A stretch of 62,000 bases of DNA, taken from NCBI GenBank assembly GCA_002633005.1, contig NMRA01000212.1, forward strand, positions 116,472-178,471, in the 5' to 3' direction. The position numbers and the translations under genes are program-made. Numbering within the stretch: the stretch's first letter is position 1; every line of letters starts with the position of its first letter. Source of the DNA: Phoronis australis. Lineage: Eukaryota > Phoronida > Phoronidae. Below, piece after piece: positions 31,838 to 46,800 of the stretch. The notes below the pieces were generated by a model. It ran no database searches. It had not been told where the DNA came from and saw only the letters and a list, made by a program, of their open reading frames with translations.

Positions 31838-34800
31838 NTTGCCGATTGTAGTGAGCGAATTTAACACGGTGACAGATACGCGAAGCGATTCGCTGAAGAA
31901 TGCTGTCCTCGCTACATAGTGTTGTGTTTTTTTGCTAATTGTTTTGTTGTAAATGTAACTTGATCCCCCGGATTACTTGGTGTAGCATCATCAAAACATT
32001 TGCAGAGATTTTAAATCAATCCAACAGGCAACAAGCAGTCCATTCCAATGTCTACAGGCAGATCTTCTCCCTCACTGTCACACTTGATAATTCAGGCCAT
32101 CATTTTTGTTTTCCCCTATAGTAACGTACACTCCTAAATTAGTGGGGAACTTGAAGTTGTTGAAGAAAGGATCGTTTCAATGCATTCAAATCGTCTGTGC
32201 AAGACCATATACTGTGTTTCTTCCTCTGCCTATAATTGCTGCTGATCCAAAATGATCACTTTTATTCTTTTCATTCTCCCAAAACTTTTTTCATTTGGAC
32301 ATTTTTCTAACGAAATTTTAAAAGATAGGCCTAATTGGGTAAGCTTTGTTTTTGCAGCCACAGAGATTACTGAAGAGAACCTGGAGGACCTGCTGACCTA
32401 TGATGACCTTTTTATGGAGTATTTCAACGCCTTCATGGCCTTGCCCGCCTTTCCACAAGCTTTGCAGTATGATCGCCTAACTGGCACTTTCCAAGAGACT
32501 GAAGGGAAACATAATAGCATTGCGGGCTCTGTGGTCCTGCAGGAGGATGCCCAACCTTATGGTGTCACTGATGATGAAAGAGAACTTATGCTAGAGTGGT
32601 GCAAAACAGAAAGGCTGCCTTGTTTTTTAAGGTATATACTGTGTAACCATTTTTAACGACTGGAGATCAGTGCAAAGCAGGAGGGTTTGGGTGGTGCTGG
32701 TGGGCTCTTTAATTTGAGAGATTGATAGAGACATGCCATTAATGTTAGTGGGTGTTTTGCCCTAGTTCTCACATGTTTTGTCTCGGTGGGATATTTTAAG
32801 AGCCAGTTCTCTGGTATTGTCTTGGGTTGGTATTGTCTTGGGCCGGGTGTGCAATTTGGCTTTCTGATTGTCTCTGGTGGAAAAAAGAGAAATGGTGAGC
32901 TGTTGATTTTGTCATTTGATAATGTGTCTCTTGATACTCAATCTTCCCCAACGCATAGATATATTGCATTGGTCTGCAGTGTATACTTCATGTGTAACAG
33001 TGCCCCCTTTCCCGTTGGTTGGAAGAAAACCTTACGGTTCTGGACCTGCTTTATTGACATTGGGGTCTCTCATTTCATGTTGAATGTTAGTGGTGACTAA
33101 AACTTTAACTTTGCGGAATTGATATTATTAGACAGCATTGTAAACAATAGAATTTTGATAATTAGGTTTAACTTCATCTTGTTTTAAATGCAGACCACAT
33201 TCGTATACAGTCATGAAAGTCGAGCTAAAAATTACCAATTTAAAACTTGAACATTTTTGTGTAAATGTAGGGGAACATAAATTTTGATAAAATATGAATG
33301 AGAACTTAATTCATGTTGTGATATGAATATGTTTCCGTAAACCTGTGTTGTAAATTCTTCGTTAGGTTTCAGACATGTAGGTCAAGAAAATAATAACCCA
33401 ATGTGTAATTTTTTACAGAACGGAGTTGTTCAGAGAGCTCAAGCTATGTAAGTTATTATTACGCACCCTGGATGACCGGTGCTCTGCGAGTCGTGTAAGC
33501 AGTCGAGCCATACGTGGATATAGCCGTACATCTGAGAGTTATGTGTCTAGTCTTAGTAACAGTATGGATAATAGTGCTAACGATGAAGAAAGTGACTATG
33601 ATGATGAGCTGTGGGTGGAATATGACAAGTCGGCTTTGTATAAATACGAAAGGCCAGGCAGCCGTGCGCTTAGTTTACCACCAAAGTTACGATTGGGTAA
33701 GTAGTGTTTGTTGAGATTCTGGAGGCATTTATGTGACAGTTATTTACAGACATTTGTGGTACTACAGGTTGCATAGAACAGTCCCAAATAAGGACTTCAG
33801 TACATTCCCTTAAATCTTCTGTGTATTTGTGTCTTTGTTTACTCTCTTTAGGGACTTAAAGCCTCTAAAAAAGAGGCATCACTATGAAAAGGTCCTCATT
33901 TATTTTCATTAATATTGAGAATTCAACGACTGTTTCATGCAGCGGTCAGTCATGGCACCCTAACCGGTCAAGATTGGGCAACTCTACTGGATTGCGTACC
34001 TCAGAATCTGCCGGTTTAGATCAAAAGCACCATGCTGTCCTGATTAATTAAGTTGTCTATGGCTGCTGATGTTATCATTCTCTAGATAATGAGTCCCGTC
34101 ATAAACAACATTGGGGACGACAACAGTCTTTTTAAATTTTCGATTTGAAAGTTTGTAAATAGCATATTTGAATAGTTTGTGAAGATCACACGTGATTAGG
34201 TTTTTGAATTTTGAAAATTGGGGCAAGAAATGTGACTTTTACGAACTAAAACGTTTGTTTAATGTTGCAATAATATATTCCACATTAATTCTGCTGGGTG
34301 TGTAACATAATTGCACCAATTACTAAACCACCGGGTAGCAGCTAGATTTAAGCCAAGTGTCATGATACAATTCTTGGCATGATGGTAACCTTCTCATTAA
34401 CTGTTTACATTGTATGTGTGATATGGGTAGGATGCCTCAGCTGCAGATCCTTGATTTTGTCTGGGGAGTCCAACAAGGGACAAGTATATGGAGTGCTCTG
34501 AGCAGGACATCCAGACCCCCCCCCCTCCCCCTGTGCACCTTTCACCTTGGACTCCTTTTCTAAATGGATAATAATTCAAAGACAGTGTTCCCAACAAGGA
34601 TTAAAATTAACTAATTCTGTCACTTTCAAATTCATATTGTAACAGGCTGTTGATGTGTGTAACCAAATGGTAATGAAACAAGTGTCATTCACATATTGCA
34701 AACTCTGAATGCCTTATTCTGCTAATGTTGTTGTTACACATGCACCCAGTTTTAAAATATTTAGTTAACTGTGCTTCAGTCCAGTTGTCAAATGGGTACC

Positions 34801-37800
34801 AAATTTAAGAGGCCCCTGGAAATGTTCAATGCTCCATTATCATGAATGGGTTTTAACTAGCTAAAGCACTAACTAAACAGGTGTTTACAATTTATTGAGC
34901 TTTGTTATCTAGGAACTAGGAAACAAAGATGAGTAATTCTTTAATAATATCACCGCTGCCTTTGTCAGTGTTTCCCCGCAATAGGTTAAAATGGCTTCTG
35001 CGAGCAATAGCCTGCTTGAAATTTTGATACTTATCTAAATTTATACGCACGAGGTGCCTGTATAGGGGGAGCTAATGCAAACTCGTTAACTTCATTGTAC
35101 TGCCTTTGCTTTGGCATATAGGTATGAGAAATTTGTGAAACGAAGTGTCACTTTCTGAAGACACTTTGACCTGGCAAAACTCTGTGGGAACCCTCAAAGT
35201 GCACCACTTTCTGTATTTAAATGATGTCCCTTTGTGTAATTCATTTCCCAACAGCCCAGTTGCATTAAAGTTATATATGCTGCATAGCAACTCAACATTA
35301 GTCACCCTACCATAGGGAATAATGCATTTGACATTTTATGTAATACAGCCTACGTAGGCTGCGGAAAGTTTATCTAACTAGAAGTGAGGTAACTGGAAAT
35401 TCCTAGATGTATCAAGTGAACCAAGGGCCCTTCTCGCACGTAATCATGTGAGTCCCTTATGACACGAATGTCCCCTTTCTGATGATCTACTCTCATTTCT
35501 CAATCATCTCAGATATCAAAAAGGGACCTTTATTCAGTATCGCCACCTAGGAAGTATGGAAAATTTGTCCATTCAGAATATTTAGGATCTGGATAGCACA
35601 AGGAATTAGTACTTGTCTTTGCGATGACTTATGGCTGCACTTGTTTGGGGACTTGGAAACCTTGTGTCCTGAGTGCCCTTCAGCGCACTGTAAACAAACT
35701 TGTTCTCAACTTGTGAGGATTCAGAAGTCTTTGAAGTGCTGGTGTGTGGTCAATGCTGGTCAATTTATTTGTTTCAGTTGACTTCATTAAGAGTACTAGT
35801 GACTCGTACACCGCCCTTAGTCAAGTCAAGTCCACTGCTGAAGATGATTCAAGGTACTCTACATTACAATCATATACCTACTCATTGTGTGTTGGTGTCC
35901 TTCAAATTATTTGTAAATTAAATGCTTCACTTTTCAATGTCATCCAATTCATTCAGATCTAAAACTGTCCTGTTGGAACTTTGTAAAGTCCTGTTTTTTG
36001 GGCAGCGAATGTGTTACCTTGTACAGGGATTTGTCTTCAAGAAGTCAAAACAATCACCACATCAACACCTCAGCTGATTGTACCTAAGGCAACTAAATGT
36101 TAAAAATGTACCTGAGTCAATATAATTACTGTACATGATTCAGACCAGAAATGTCATAACCTGAGTGCATTATACTTACTGCACATGGTCCAGACCAGAA
36201 ATGGTATAACCTTACTGTGTATTGGTGCATTTAGTCCAGGGTGTGTCAAAAATTCAGTTTGCAACATTCAGTTTGCAACAAAATGAGACATTGTTCTTGC
36301 TCTTGTTGCTACATAAACACACTAATGTTCAGAGCTAAAGTAAAGATTTCATAAATTCCATTTAAAAAAACTATGTTTAATTTCTTTGATGATCACCGAT
36401 ATCGTGCAATATTTACCTAAGTCTAAACATGTTTTAACTTAAAACAGTAACAATAATAAAGGGAATGGCTAGTTAGTTAATTCCAATTACAAATGACCAG
36501 AGTCAAAATGAACAATTGGGAATTTCCCTTTTTTCATTTTTCGATGGCTTCCAACTTCGTTCGTTGTGAATGCCTGCAATTTTTTGTTGCTAATGTTTAG
36601 AACTTGAACACGTTGAGGCGTTTATTTGGTGCTGCATATCTTTTATGGAAAAATGGGCAAATGTAATTCACGTGTTGGCCATATTGTTTTATAAATTAGT
36701 GAGATTTTCTGTTATTTTTGTTAAAACAGAAAGCTTTGGATTCAACTATTACGTACTGTGTGGCCAACAACTAGAATTTTCAAAATTTAAATTTTTCTGT
36801 GAAATACCATCTTTGTCCATTTTTCTCACCCATCATTGGTATTTTTGTAATTTTTTTATTTTTGAAAAGTTAATTGGGTTTTTCATTTAATATGTGTTAT
36901 CTCTTCAGACCAAGTTTAGATGCCAAAGAACCCCAGTCTGGTGTTGGGGCAGACTCTGGGCTTGGAACGTCAGTGGTAACTGAAAATACACTGCTGCAGT
37001 CTGAACCTACATTCAATACACGGAATCAGACATTGGTATCTATTCAGGAAGACAGTAGTAGCAACGCAAACAACAGTCGCGATAAATCAACAAAGACATT
37101 ATCAGCTGGCTTACGACAAAGGCGAATGCACAAAAGGTAACAATTCAACTGTTTGTACTTTCAAGAGAAGTCACAATCTATTGATCTCTCTAATGGGTTG
37201 AAAGATTTCATCTGCATGGTGAATTTCAAAGCAAGATTACCCTACACCTCATCAGGCTGTAGATACTTGGGTTTAATATCATATACTTTTTACTGATTTC
37301 TCATCATTTTATTATCTTTTCTTTCTATTTAATTACTGGTAACAGTATTTCTTTATTTCAAAAAATGAAAAGGCACCATCTTAAGTGGTAAATTCTTGTG
37401 AATCGTATGCTGTTACAATGGCCTTTGAATGAAATAAACAATTGAAGGTTGCAGTGCAATAGTCGGATATAACATGCCCGTATTTTGAGAACCAGTTTGA
37501 TGCCTGTTATTTAGTGGAGAAAAGTGGTTCTCAAAATTCAGGCATGCTATATCAGACCATTTGTGGTAATTGCAACTTAAGTTGCTTGTATTTGGATTTG
37601 TGAAAAATTAACTTGTTAGTTCTCGCAATAATAGCTGATGTTTATCCTTGCTTTACTTTTCTTTACAGAGCCATTTCAGCCCCTATTAACTACAATGAGT
37701 TCTTGAGACTGCCAAGTCACTACTCTGACTTTGATATGATGTTTGGAGAAGAGGAACCCACACACATTGAGGGACAGCGTTACGTCGAGTTTACTGATGA

Positions 37801-40800
37801 AATGATTAGTGATCAACAGACGGAAACTGATGTGCGTCAACTGGAGGGAAAACACCACATGACTGTGGATGAAATGAAGGAGAAATTATTGTCCTCTGTA
37901 AGTGCAAACTTATTGTTTCACCTTCTGCTAATTTTTCTAAGGTTTTCAAAAAAGTTGCCGAAGTTTCTCGAAAATTTTCTGGCTCCTTTAAAATGGTATC
38001 AAAAACCCAAAGGAAATGAGGCGAAGAATCAATTCTTTTGAAAATAAGCTGGAAATTACGGAGCCCCTGAAGTGACATGAAAGAAGAAAAATTATATTGT
38101 GGAACACCTGGCTCTAATTCATTCTGCAGTTGGCTAAAAGATTAACTTTGTTATCCCAAGCATGTAGACAATCTCATTTCACTTCGAAACCAAGGCAGTT
38201 CTAACTTTGAAATTTCTGAACCATCGTCGAATGTGTTGCGGGGTCCCTGTGTGTTCGTCTCCTCTTTCAAGTCGCATGCAACAAAATCAGTGCTTTTCTT
38301 AATGTACTGCAAAATAGCAACACCTGGGGGGCTCTCTTCCCACAGGATTGGCTTGGCACTCAGGGACATGCCGTCAACTCGAGTGGGTAATTTGCCATCT
38401 CAGGTGTCATCTGGGACGGGTATTTTGTCCCCAGGTATCATCGGGTAGGTGTTTTGCCCTCTCGGGTACTGTCTCAGGTGGGTCTTTTGGCTTCTTGGTT
38501 TCATATTGGGTGTGAAACAAAAAAATATCTCGGGTACCCATTTTCCTGGTCCGAGGTGCTCAGGCTGTGCGTTGTTGGTCTGAATTTTGAAAGTGTAACA
38601 CCCCCTTTTCCTTTACATGGAAGAGACCGCCCTAGAAGTATCATGCATCCCCAGAGCACCAGTGATTTGTCCTCAGATCTGCACCAATTAAAAACCATGA
38701 CAGTGATTACTCAAGACCCAGTGTAAAAGGACTCAGTATGTCACAATCATTGCCCGGCTTGCATATGAAATGGAGCATCCACATACTCATTGAGACAGAC
38801 TCAAATGTTGCCTCTCAGATGCATGCATGTTGGACCCTCAGCCCAGCAGGCCTTTAGAAATCATATTGGCAGTTTTGTCAATTTATGTTAATGTCCTAAA
38901 ATCGACTGCATAACTGTTGTGTAAGAGAGAAAGGCTGCTACACTAGAGGGTGCCTGTGGCTACGGTCCTCAAACTTGGTAGTATGGTCAACTCTGACCTT
39001 TAGATCACCTTATAGGGTTGAGTTGTCAAATTAAAAATCGTTTCAATTTCATGACTACTGGCTGGGTTTATCTAGTAGTCTTCAACCTCTACAGTGACTG
39101 ACATTTTCTACTTTTCCATTAAAAAATATTGCTGTCAAATTGGCTTATTGTTTCTCGCAATTGATAATGGTTGTTAACCCCATTTTCAGCTTTCCGGCTT
39201 TGAGGCATTCAAGAAGTTTTTGAAAGGCACTAATGGCGAATCTCTCGTTAATTTTTGGCTGGACTGTGAGTCCTTCAAAGATGAGCAAGGTGGCACTGAT
39301 GATTTATCCCGCCAGGCTGCAAGAAATCAAATATTCAGGTAAGGTGTTTCTGTTGCTTGCAATATTGATAGCAGTCATGCATTTTGTTATGTAAGAAGCT
39401 AAAGGATAATATTCAGATCCAGTTCACTTTGCAGAGGTCATTTGAAACCCAAAGGTTGGAGAAATATATTAAAATTGCAAAGTAGGTTGTCCACGTTGAG
39501 CTTGTGGCAACTCATGGGTGACTCAGGTGCTCACCGTCATTCCTCGTTATAACCGGGCAGTTACGATGCAGAAGTGGTGATTTCATGTGGAGAACTGAGA
39601 ATCTTTGCCGCTTGCCCAGGGAATGAAGACTGGCCTCAATTTAAGATTCAAACTCAAACAAATGCGAGACTGTTGCTTAAAACGACTGGGCCATCTCTAC
39701 ATACTGATACACACAAGGTAGAATGCGGCACTAGACTTGAGATTGTGTGTGGACCCAGTACACTAGTACACTGCGTGTTGCCTTGCTCTTTTGTAGAGAC
39801 ATTAAAGACAAATACAAGATGAGCCTAACTACTGATGCCCAGAGGCAGATTGCCAAAGTATCTAGTGACTCAGGGGTCAGCAACACGGTGTTTATTCGCA
39901 CACAGTATGATGTGCTTAGGCGACTTCGATCCTACTGGCTGCCAAGATTTGTAATACACAAGGAACACGTTGGAGAGCTAAAGTGAGTCTTGGTTAATTG
40001 TCAATTAATTTTATTTGCTTGATTTCTTCCATCTGATCAGATCTCTTATCAGCTTTCTTCTTGCTTGATTGTCAATTTATTGCTTAGCTTGACAATTCTA
40101 ACGTGGAGAGTTTCTAAGATTTTTTATTTGCAGACATGGAGATAATGTAGGCCTGTCAATGACACTTTTTGACTATTAAGTTTTAAGTCATACATGACAT
40201 GAAGCTATTGCTTAATCTCCTATTGGTTTTCAAATGCTTGCCCAAAATCAATGAGATTAATTTGTGTGAAATGTGTTTTTTATTTCCTTGTATCCTTAAC
40301 TAGGAATTCTGATAGGTAGAAACTCTGGCCTTAAGTCTATCTTTGGCCCAATATAAAATCATTATCATCATGTTAACTGAAAGTTCTTGATTGTATGTGG
40401 AAGTCGATTTTGTTTACAACAAATCATTCAGTTGGGATAATTGATTAGTGATTGATCATTATTGTGAAGCAACACCCAATGACTGGAGCTTTCTCATGTT
40501 ATGTTTCAGATTAAAAAATCCTGAAGTTTCTGCTTCGAGAATTCCACCACAGAGGATAGACAACTCATCCTTTTTGCCCTCAATCTCATTGGTGAACTCA
40601 ATCCCAGTAAAACCTGAAGACGTATTATTGATAGCCACTACAAAAAGCTGGGAAATGGTCAGCAAAGGTGAGTTCAGATTTTTATTTTGGCTTGTTAATG
40701 TGCCCTCCTAGCCAGGGAATCTGTGTAAGAACAGAATTAAAATGGTTGATAATTTTAAAGTTTTGCTATGCCTCAGACACATATCCATCCTTCTTTTGAT

Positions 40801-43800
40801 TTTAAAGTACTAGGATTCTAATGTACTGACATTGCCTTTAATTTGCTTGTGAAAGAAAGTGTAAATTTTCATGACCTTTACTCTAAGGCCAAAATATCAA
40901 TGACTTCCAACTTTAGCTGTGACCCCTGCCAAAGTGCACACAGATTCTCTTTCTTCTGGTTGAAGAAGCGAAATGGTGAGGTTACTGTCTTCTATTCCTG
41001 ACAGTGTTTTGATTATTTGCAAACAAAACTGTTATATTGTGCCAAAATTTAGCAAAATTCCCCATCAATTCTATAAACACGAAAAAAGTTTTTAAGATAC
41101 GATTAAGATACAAGCCTTGCCGTAATGTTCTTTGGGCTATCTGCTCAGTCTTGTTAGCTCGTTATAGTTTTGTTGTTATTAAAATTACCTGTTAGTGTTG
41201 TAGTAACGATGGCGATGCTTTACATCACCTCTTCTCCAACAGGTGGCCGTAGACTGGATGAAAGGATAACGTCTGCCAGGCCTTTTCTGTTTAAATCGAC
41301 CTTCACGGCTGAAGCTGATGATGATGCTAACACTTCCATTCGAGAAAAAATTGGTTTGGCCTTATGGTTTGATAAAGTTGCTGGGGGACCATTTCAAACA
41401 TGCCTTAGTCGGTGAGTAATTAGTTGAATCTGTTTTCCATCTAGGATCAGAACTCAAAAATTGTCATTCCTATGCAAGTTTGCATAATTCGAATGCTCAA
41501 CGGTCGTATGTAAAAATCGGATGACATTCTGTAGTAAAGTTGGTCTAGTTGGTATACTGATCGCTAAGTTCAGATATATCAGACTTCATATTATCATATA
41601 ATGTCTCTTGGTATGGTTGGATTCGACTCTTGCGAGTTTTACCGGAGTTGAGGGATGGCTGCCAGATTTAAGTAGTTAGGGATTTGAAAGTTTTTATATG
41701 GCTAGCATTAAATGAACAAATCTCTGCTAAGCATTTGGGGGTTGAACTATTTGTGATGCACTGCACAAAAGTTAGACTTGTCGTTTTCTTAATATATGCA
41801 TTCCGACAGTGTCGGCCCCTCTGTAAAACTGTTCTATTTTGAGACTTATAATTTGTGGAAATGGTTCTTCAGTTACCACTTATCAATCTTTTTCTCCAAA
41901 TTTCTGTTATTTCTATTATTTTAACTAAACTTTTGGATAACTAGGTACTTTTGTTCTACAAGGTGACTACTTTAATTTTCTATGACCAAGCTTGCTTTAA
42001 TGTGACTAATGCATGTTCTGCACTCTGCTGTAACGTGCCACCATTTTATTCTGTCCAATAATATTATGACCTCAATGTGCTTTTCAGGGACAACAACCAA
42101 TTACTGGTGTCAAATCTGCTTTTTTGGCAAGATGTGACAGAGTACGGAGTGAGTCACCGTGGTGATTCTGATAGGCTTCTCAGACTGACAAGAGCATGGA
42201 ATATCTTCAACCGTTTCCTGGCCATGGGAAGCAGACACAACATAGGTATCCTATAGTCTAATGCTATCTTTATAATTGTTATTATTATTTAGTCTAAAGT
42301 ATGAAGTGGTTGAAGCAATCCAATATGTTAAAAGCTAATGGCAATTTTTGGAATGTCAAAGTTAACTAAGCGTTTAATATGTTCTGGTCATGTGTCGAGT
42401 ATTATCTTCTGTCAACACAAAATATGGAATGAACAGCAGGAACTGAAATTTATGGAAATTTACCTCTTCATCTCACGGTGTAATAAGATGATTTTATTTT
42501 GCGGAATATCTCAACAAAACTACAGATTAAGAAAATTTCAGTCTATTTGTAGATTGATATGTATCGTGTAGAATGCTGTTGTAAAGTAACGGTTGCTAAA
42601 AGTTTCTGTTTCTCGTGTCAAGGTAGTCAGGCGTTGAAAAATAGAAAAATTACAATTTTGGCAATGTTGGTGTGAAATAAGTGAAGAATTACTATGACTT
42701 ATTGTGACAGATTTATATGAATGCCAGTTATAAAATGGTGAGCAAATGATTCTTCGTTGATTTTAATAAAAAATTGATAAATTCCATTTCATCTTTGTCG
42801 AGATTATCATGAAAAGCCAGGGGTAAACCAAATGAAATGTAACTTCAAATTATTTGAAAATTAAGTGAAGAAATGTTGGCAACTTTTTTTGTAAACTGTT
42901 AAAAGTTATCTCTACAGATGAAGCTATTATTTTTTCATTCGTTTTGTTTGTTTCCGTCCCTCACAGGTATCCACGCACAGCTCCGTGATCATATTCACAA
43001 TATTTTGCTGACCTCGACTGACTTTGTTGACAACCAATTGTTCGATACGTGTAAACGTCATGCTGTTGGACTACTAGAGGAAGCATGGATACGATTTCTT
43101 AAAGAAGACATGAAGAAATTTCTTGAGTAGGTTACAGTTGTAAAAACCAAAGTAGTATCTATAAATTACAGTGCTCTTTCAATTGTCTTACGTACTCAAC
43201 TAGTTAATAATACAGAGATAGTGTGAAGTATGGCATGTGGCTTATTTGTGTTTTTCAGTTTTGTGAAGAGATGAAATAGTAAAGAAAAGTTGAAATCATT
43301 AGATTTTGTCTGTTTCAAATGTTTTGATTTTTTTCTTGTCTGAGTTAATATGGTGAGGATCAATATTGTTTCATGATAATTACTAATTAGAACTAACATA
43401 TTACACTGTACCTCACCCAAAGTTTGTGTTAATAGCGTTAGGCATTCACTCGCTCAGTTATCAAAATTGTGCTTTCTTTTTCCTTCTAGTTGCCACGTTT
43501 GGAGAGATGAAGAGGAAGAGCCTCCTAGCACTGCTGATGATATTGAAGTAATTGTTTTGAAAGAACGAGTGATAGTCAGACGACCGTGGGTTAGAAGGTA
43601 AGCAGCAGACTAATTCAAGTGGGGTACTGGGGGCCATAAATTTGTTCTTATAATTCAAACTCCAACTGCGGCTTATCTTTGGTATTTTTTGTTCTCTTTA
43701 AGTATGATCTCAAGGTTTGTTTATATATTCCTACTCCAGGACCTTATGGTTCATACAGAAGGGTGTGTAATCTAAGTTTGCATGTGGCTACCCTAGCATT

Positions 43801-46800
43801 AAAACAACAAGTTTGAATTCAAATTCTCAAGTTTGAACTGGAGTCTGTAGCTAACAGGAAGTAATTTAGATCTTGCACTCATCGAGTATATGAACCATAA
43901 CATACTCTACCACAAAAATAAACTAAGACACTTATCTTGAGTTTGCACTAAAGTAAAACAAAAAGTTGGAGTTTCTGTTTGAAGATTGTAGTTCGGGCCC
44001 AGTGCTTAATCAGTACATGCCAAAAGTATTCAGAAAACATACTGGGCATTCCCTGTCATGACGGCTGGGTGGATGTTGAATTCATTGTCAGGTTAACCTT
44101 CCCTTACAACCAAGAATGAGGCCATATAAACTGAAAAGTTAGCTCTTGAGGGGGCAACAGTATTGTGTCTGGTTACTTTTGTCATGCACTGTAGGCACTT
44201 TCTTTATTCCGATCAAGTTCAAGTTTTGACGTGTTGTGGTTAACAAGATTAGAATATATGCTAGTGTGTAATGACTAGACATTTTTGGAAGAGTTACCTC
44301 AGGGCTGAAGACCATTAAATCTCATTCAGCCCTTCTGCTGCATGATGTGTTGTTTTATCTAGTCAGCTTGAAGGTGTAAACTTCAAACTACAATATTGAT
44401 AATTTTGTATTTGATAATTTTGTGTTATATGAAAGTGATACGTTTTGTCATTTATTATTTCTGATCTGTAGTTTTCTTTTCTTTACTTTTGCAAATCATC
44501 AGGGACAAAAGGTAGGATTCTTCATGTACTCTTACACGAAAAAGCTGCAGGCAACATTTCTTCACCTTTTATTCACCAATAAAAATGTTTCATTTTTCCT
44601 TTAACATTCCCGTCACCATTCAGTTGTTCCTTTTGTTGTGATGATCCACTGGTTTGTTGGGCATTCACTGTTGTGTCACCCTGTATTTTATGCAATCACA
44701 ATGTATCTCCTTCCAACTTTTTTGCCTCACCATTACTTTCTACTTTTGATTTTTGACAATCAATTTCACTGACTAGCTGACAATTGTTTTACTCATGTCA
44801 TTTTTCTTATTTTTGATAGATGTTTAACTTTTACTTATGTACTGTAAATAACTCTCCAATAGATTGTTGTTTATTTTGTGGGCAAACTTTGAAAAATTAA
44901 AATCATAGACTGTACTTGAAGACTTGTTGTAATCTCTTTTTTTGGATTTAGCTCCTGAAACCCATTTAACCGAGACTTTTATTAAAGAACCTTGCATCCT
45001 ATTCTAATTTGCAAACCTACATCAAATCAAGTGCCTTAACGAAAAACTATTATTTGCTTACCATGTATCGTATATACCTATAACATAACTAAAGTTTCTC
45101 TAAATTGCTCAACAATCATATGTGTTTCTGTTTTGAAATCATGGGTGGTGGTTGAAGACTTGTCTTCCTGTTTTACCTCTTAGAACCCGACGTTTAAGTT
45201 GCAAAACTGCATAAAACCAAACTAGTATGGAAAAGCATATACGTAGCTATTTAAGTCCAACGTAATGCGTTTTCTTGTCAAAAAATATTTTTGCACAAGT
45301 GTTTCACAGATTAGCCCATGCACCCAAGCTTCACTGTTCAGCACAGGCGAGTGTCCCATATCCATGCACATCTCTTCATTTGAATGTTTCTTGTTTTTTT
45401 GTCTATTCTTATTATTCAATTCAGTTAATCTAGAATTCGGAGTATGTGGACAGTATTATACCTCTTTGTAGCAGGGTCTACTTTTACTAACTCATTTTTG
45501 AATAAAGACGCAAACACCTGAATTCAGATAACAGTTGGCACAGCGTCTTATGTTGGGCAAATGCGCCTAAATGCATGCATTACTAAAGGGGCAGTATGCT
45601 CATGCATTCTGTCAAAAAGAGCTTTGGGCTTAGGTCATGTACAGTAATGTTGTAAAATTGATCTCGTCTTGTACCTCCTTACTTAGATTGGAGGTGATTT
45701 CTAATCTTCAGAAGAGGTCTGACAGTTCTTTATTTGCTTCATACCAGGTGCACTAGGTTGCTTTTTATAGACAGCTAACTAATTTCATTCTAGACAGCAA
45801 TAGGACTATCAGAAATTACAGACAAATTATTGTACCAGAGGTGTGATAAAGTTTCAATCCAAACATAAGAGGATGACAACGATGCTCTGGAAGAGCAAGT
45901 TCACCAGCTGTGAAGAAAAATTGATGTTTTTATAGCAGAATGTAGTTTACAGCGGCTTTAAATACTTGAGTTACATCCAACCGTCACCTGCTCGATACAA
46001 AATATTTTCCTGATCTCAGGTATCCTCCATCGACATGCTCAGAGAGGGCTCGACGTCTCAAAACAGCACTGACTATGGCAGAAAGCATAGATGAATCAAA
46101 ATTAGCAGAACAGAGAAAGCGAAGGCAAGAACGAAGAAAGGCTATTGAGAAAGAGCGAAAGAAGGCTGTCCGTAATGCTTACCGGAGGCAGAAAGAAGCT
46201 AAAATGTCAAAATCTAAACCAAAAGATGTAAGTACTTGGTATATGCTTGGGAACCTTGAAATAAATTGGATTATTTTCAAATAACAGCTATTAACAAGCT
46301 AGTTGCTTCTCAGTTATTACAGGTTCATTCAGGCACATTGCAACTTTGCTGTTTTGGAGAGCAAGTAGATTAGCCCAAATTTTGTCTCATTTTGTCATAT
46401 AATGTTTCGCTAATTTTTTTCTCACCTGAAAGACCTGTGCATAGATTGTTGCGCACTGACAGTCATTCCAAATTAAAACCTGTAACAATTCGTTTTGCAG
46501 CTTCAGCCAAAACTCGATTCTGATGATAAGGCCGGAGATCAGGAAGATGGAGGGGGTGAGGTGGAAGGAGGCGAGTTGAATGAAACTAGCCCAAGGTCAG
46601 CCAGGAGTAAACCGGATACAGAGATAGTGGAGGAAGATAAACCGGTCACTTTCCCATCACAGAAGGACAATAAGCCGTAAGTCATTTTTGTAGGTTTCAT
46701 TTCTAGCCCGTTTGGCACTCAATGGTGTAAGATATTGGTTGAACTTCAGCTATATTTCTTGTCTTAAGTTAGCCGCTCTGAATTCGTTTTCGTTTTAAAT

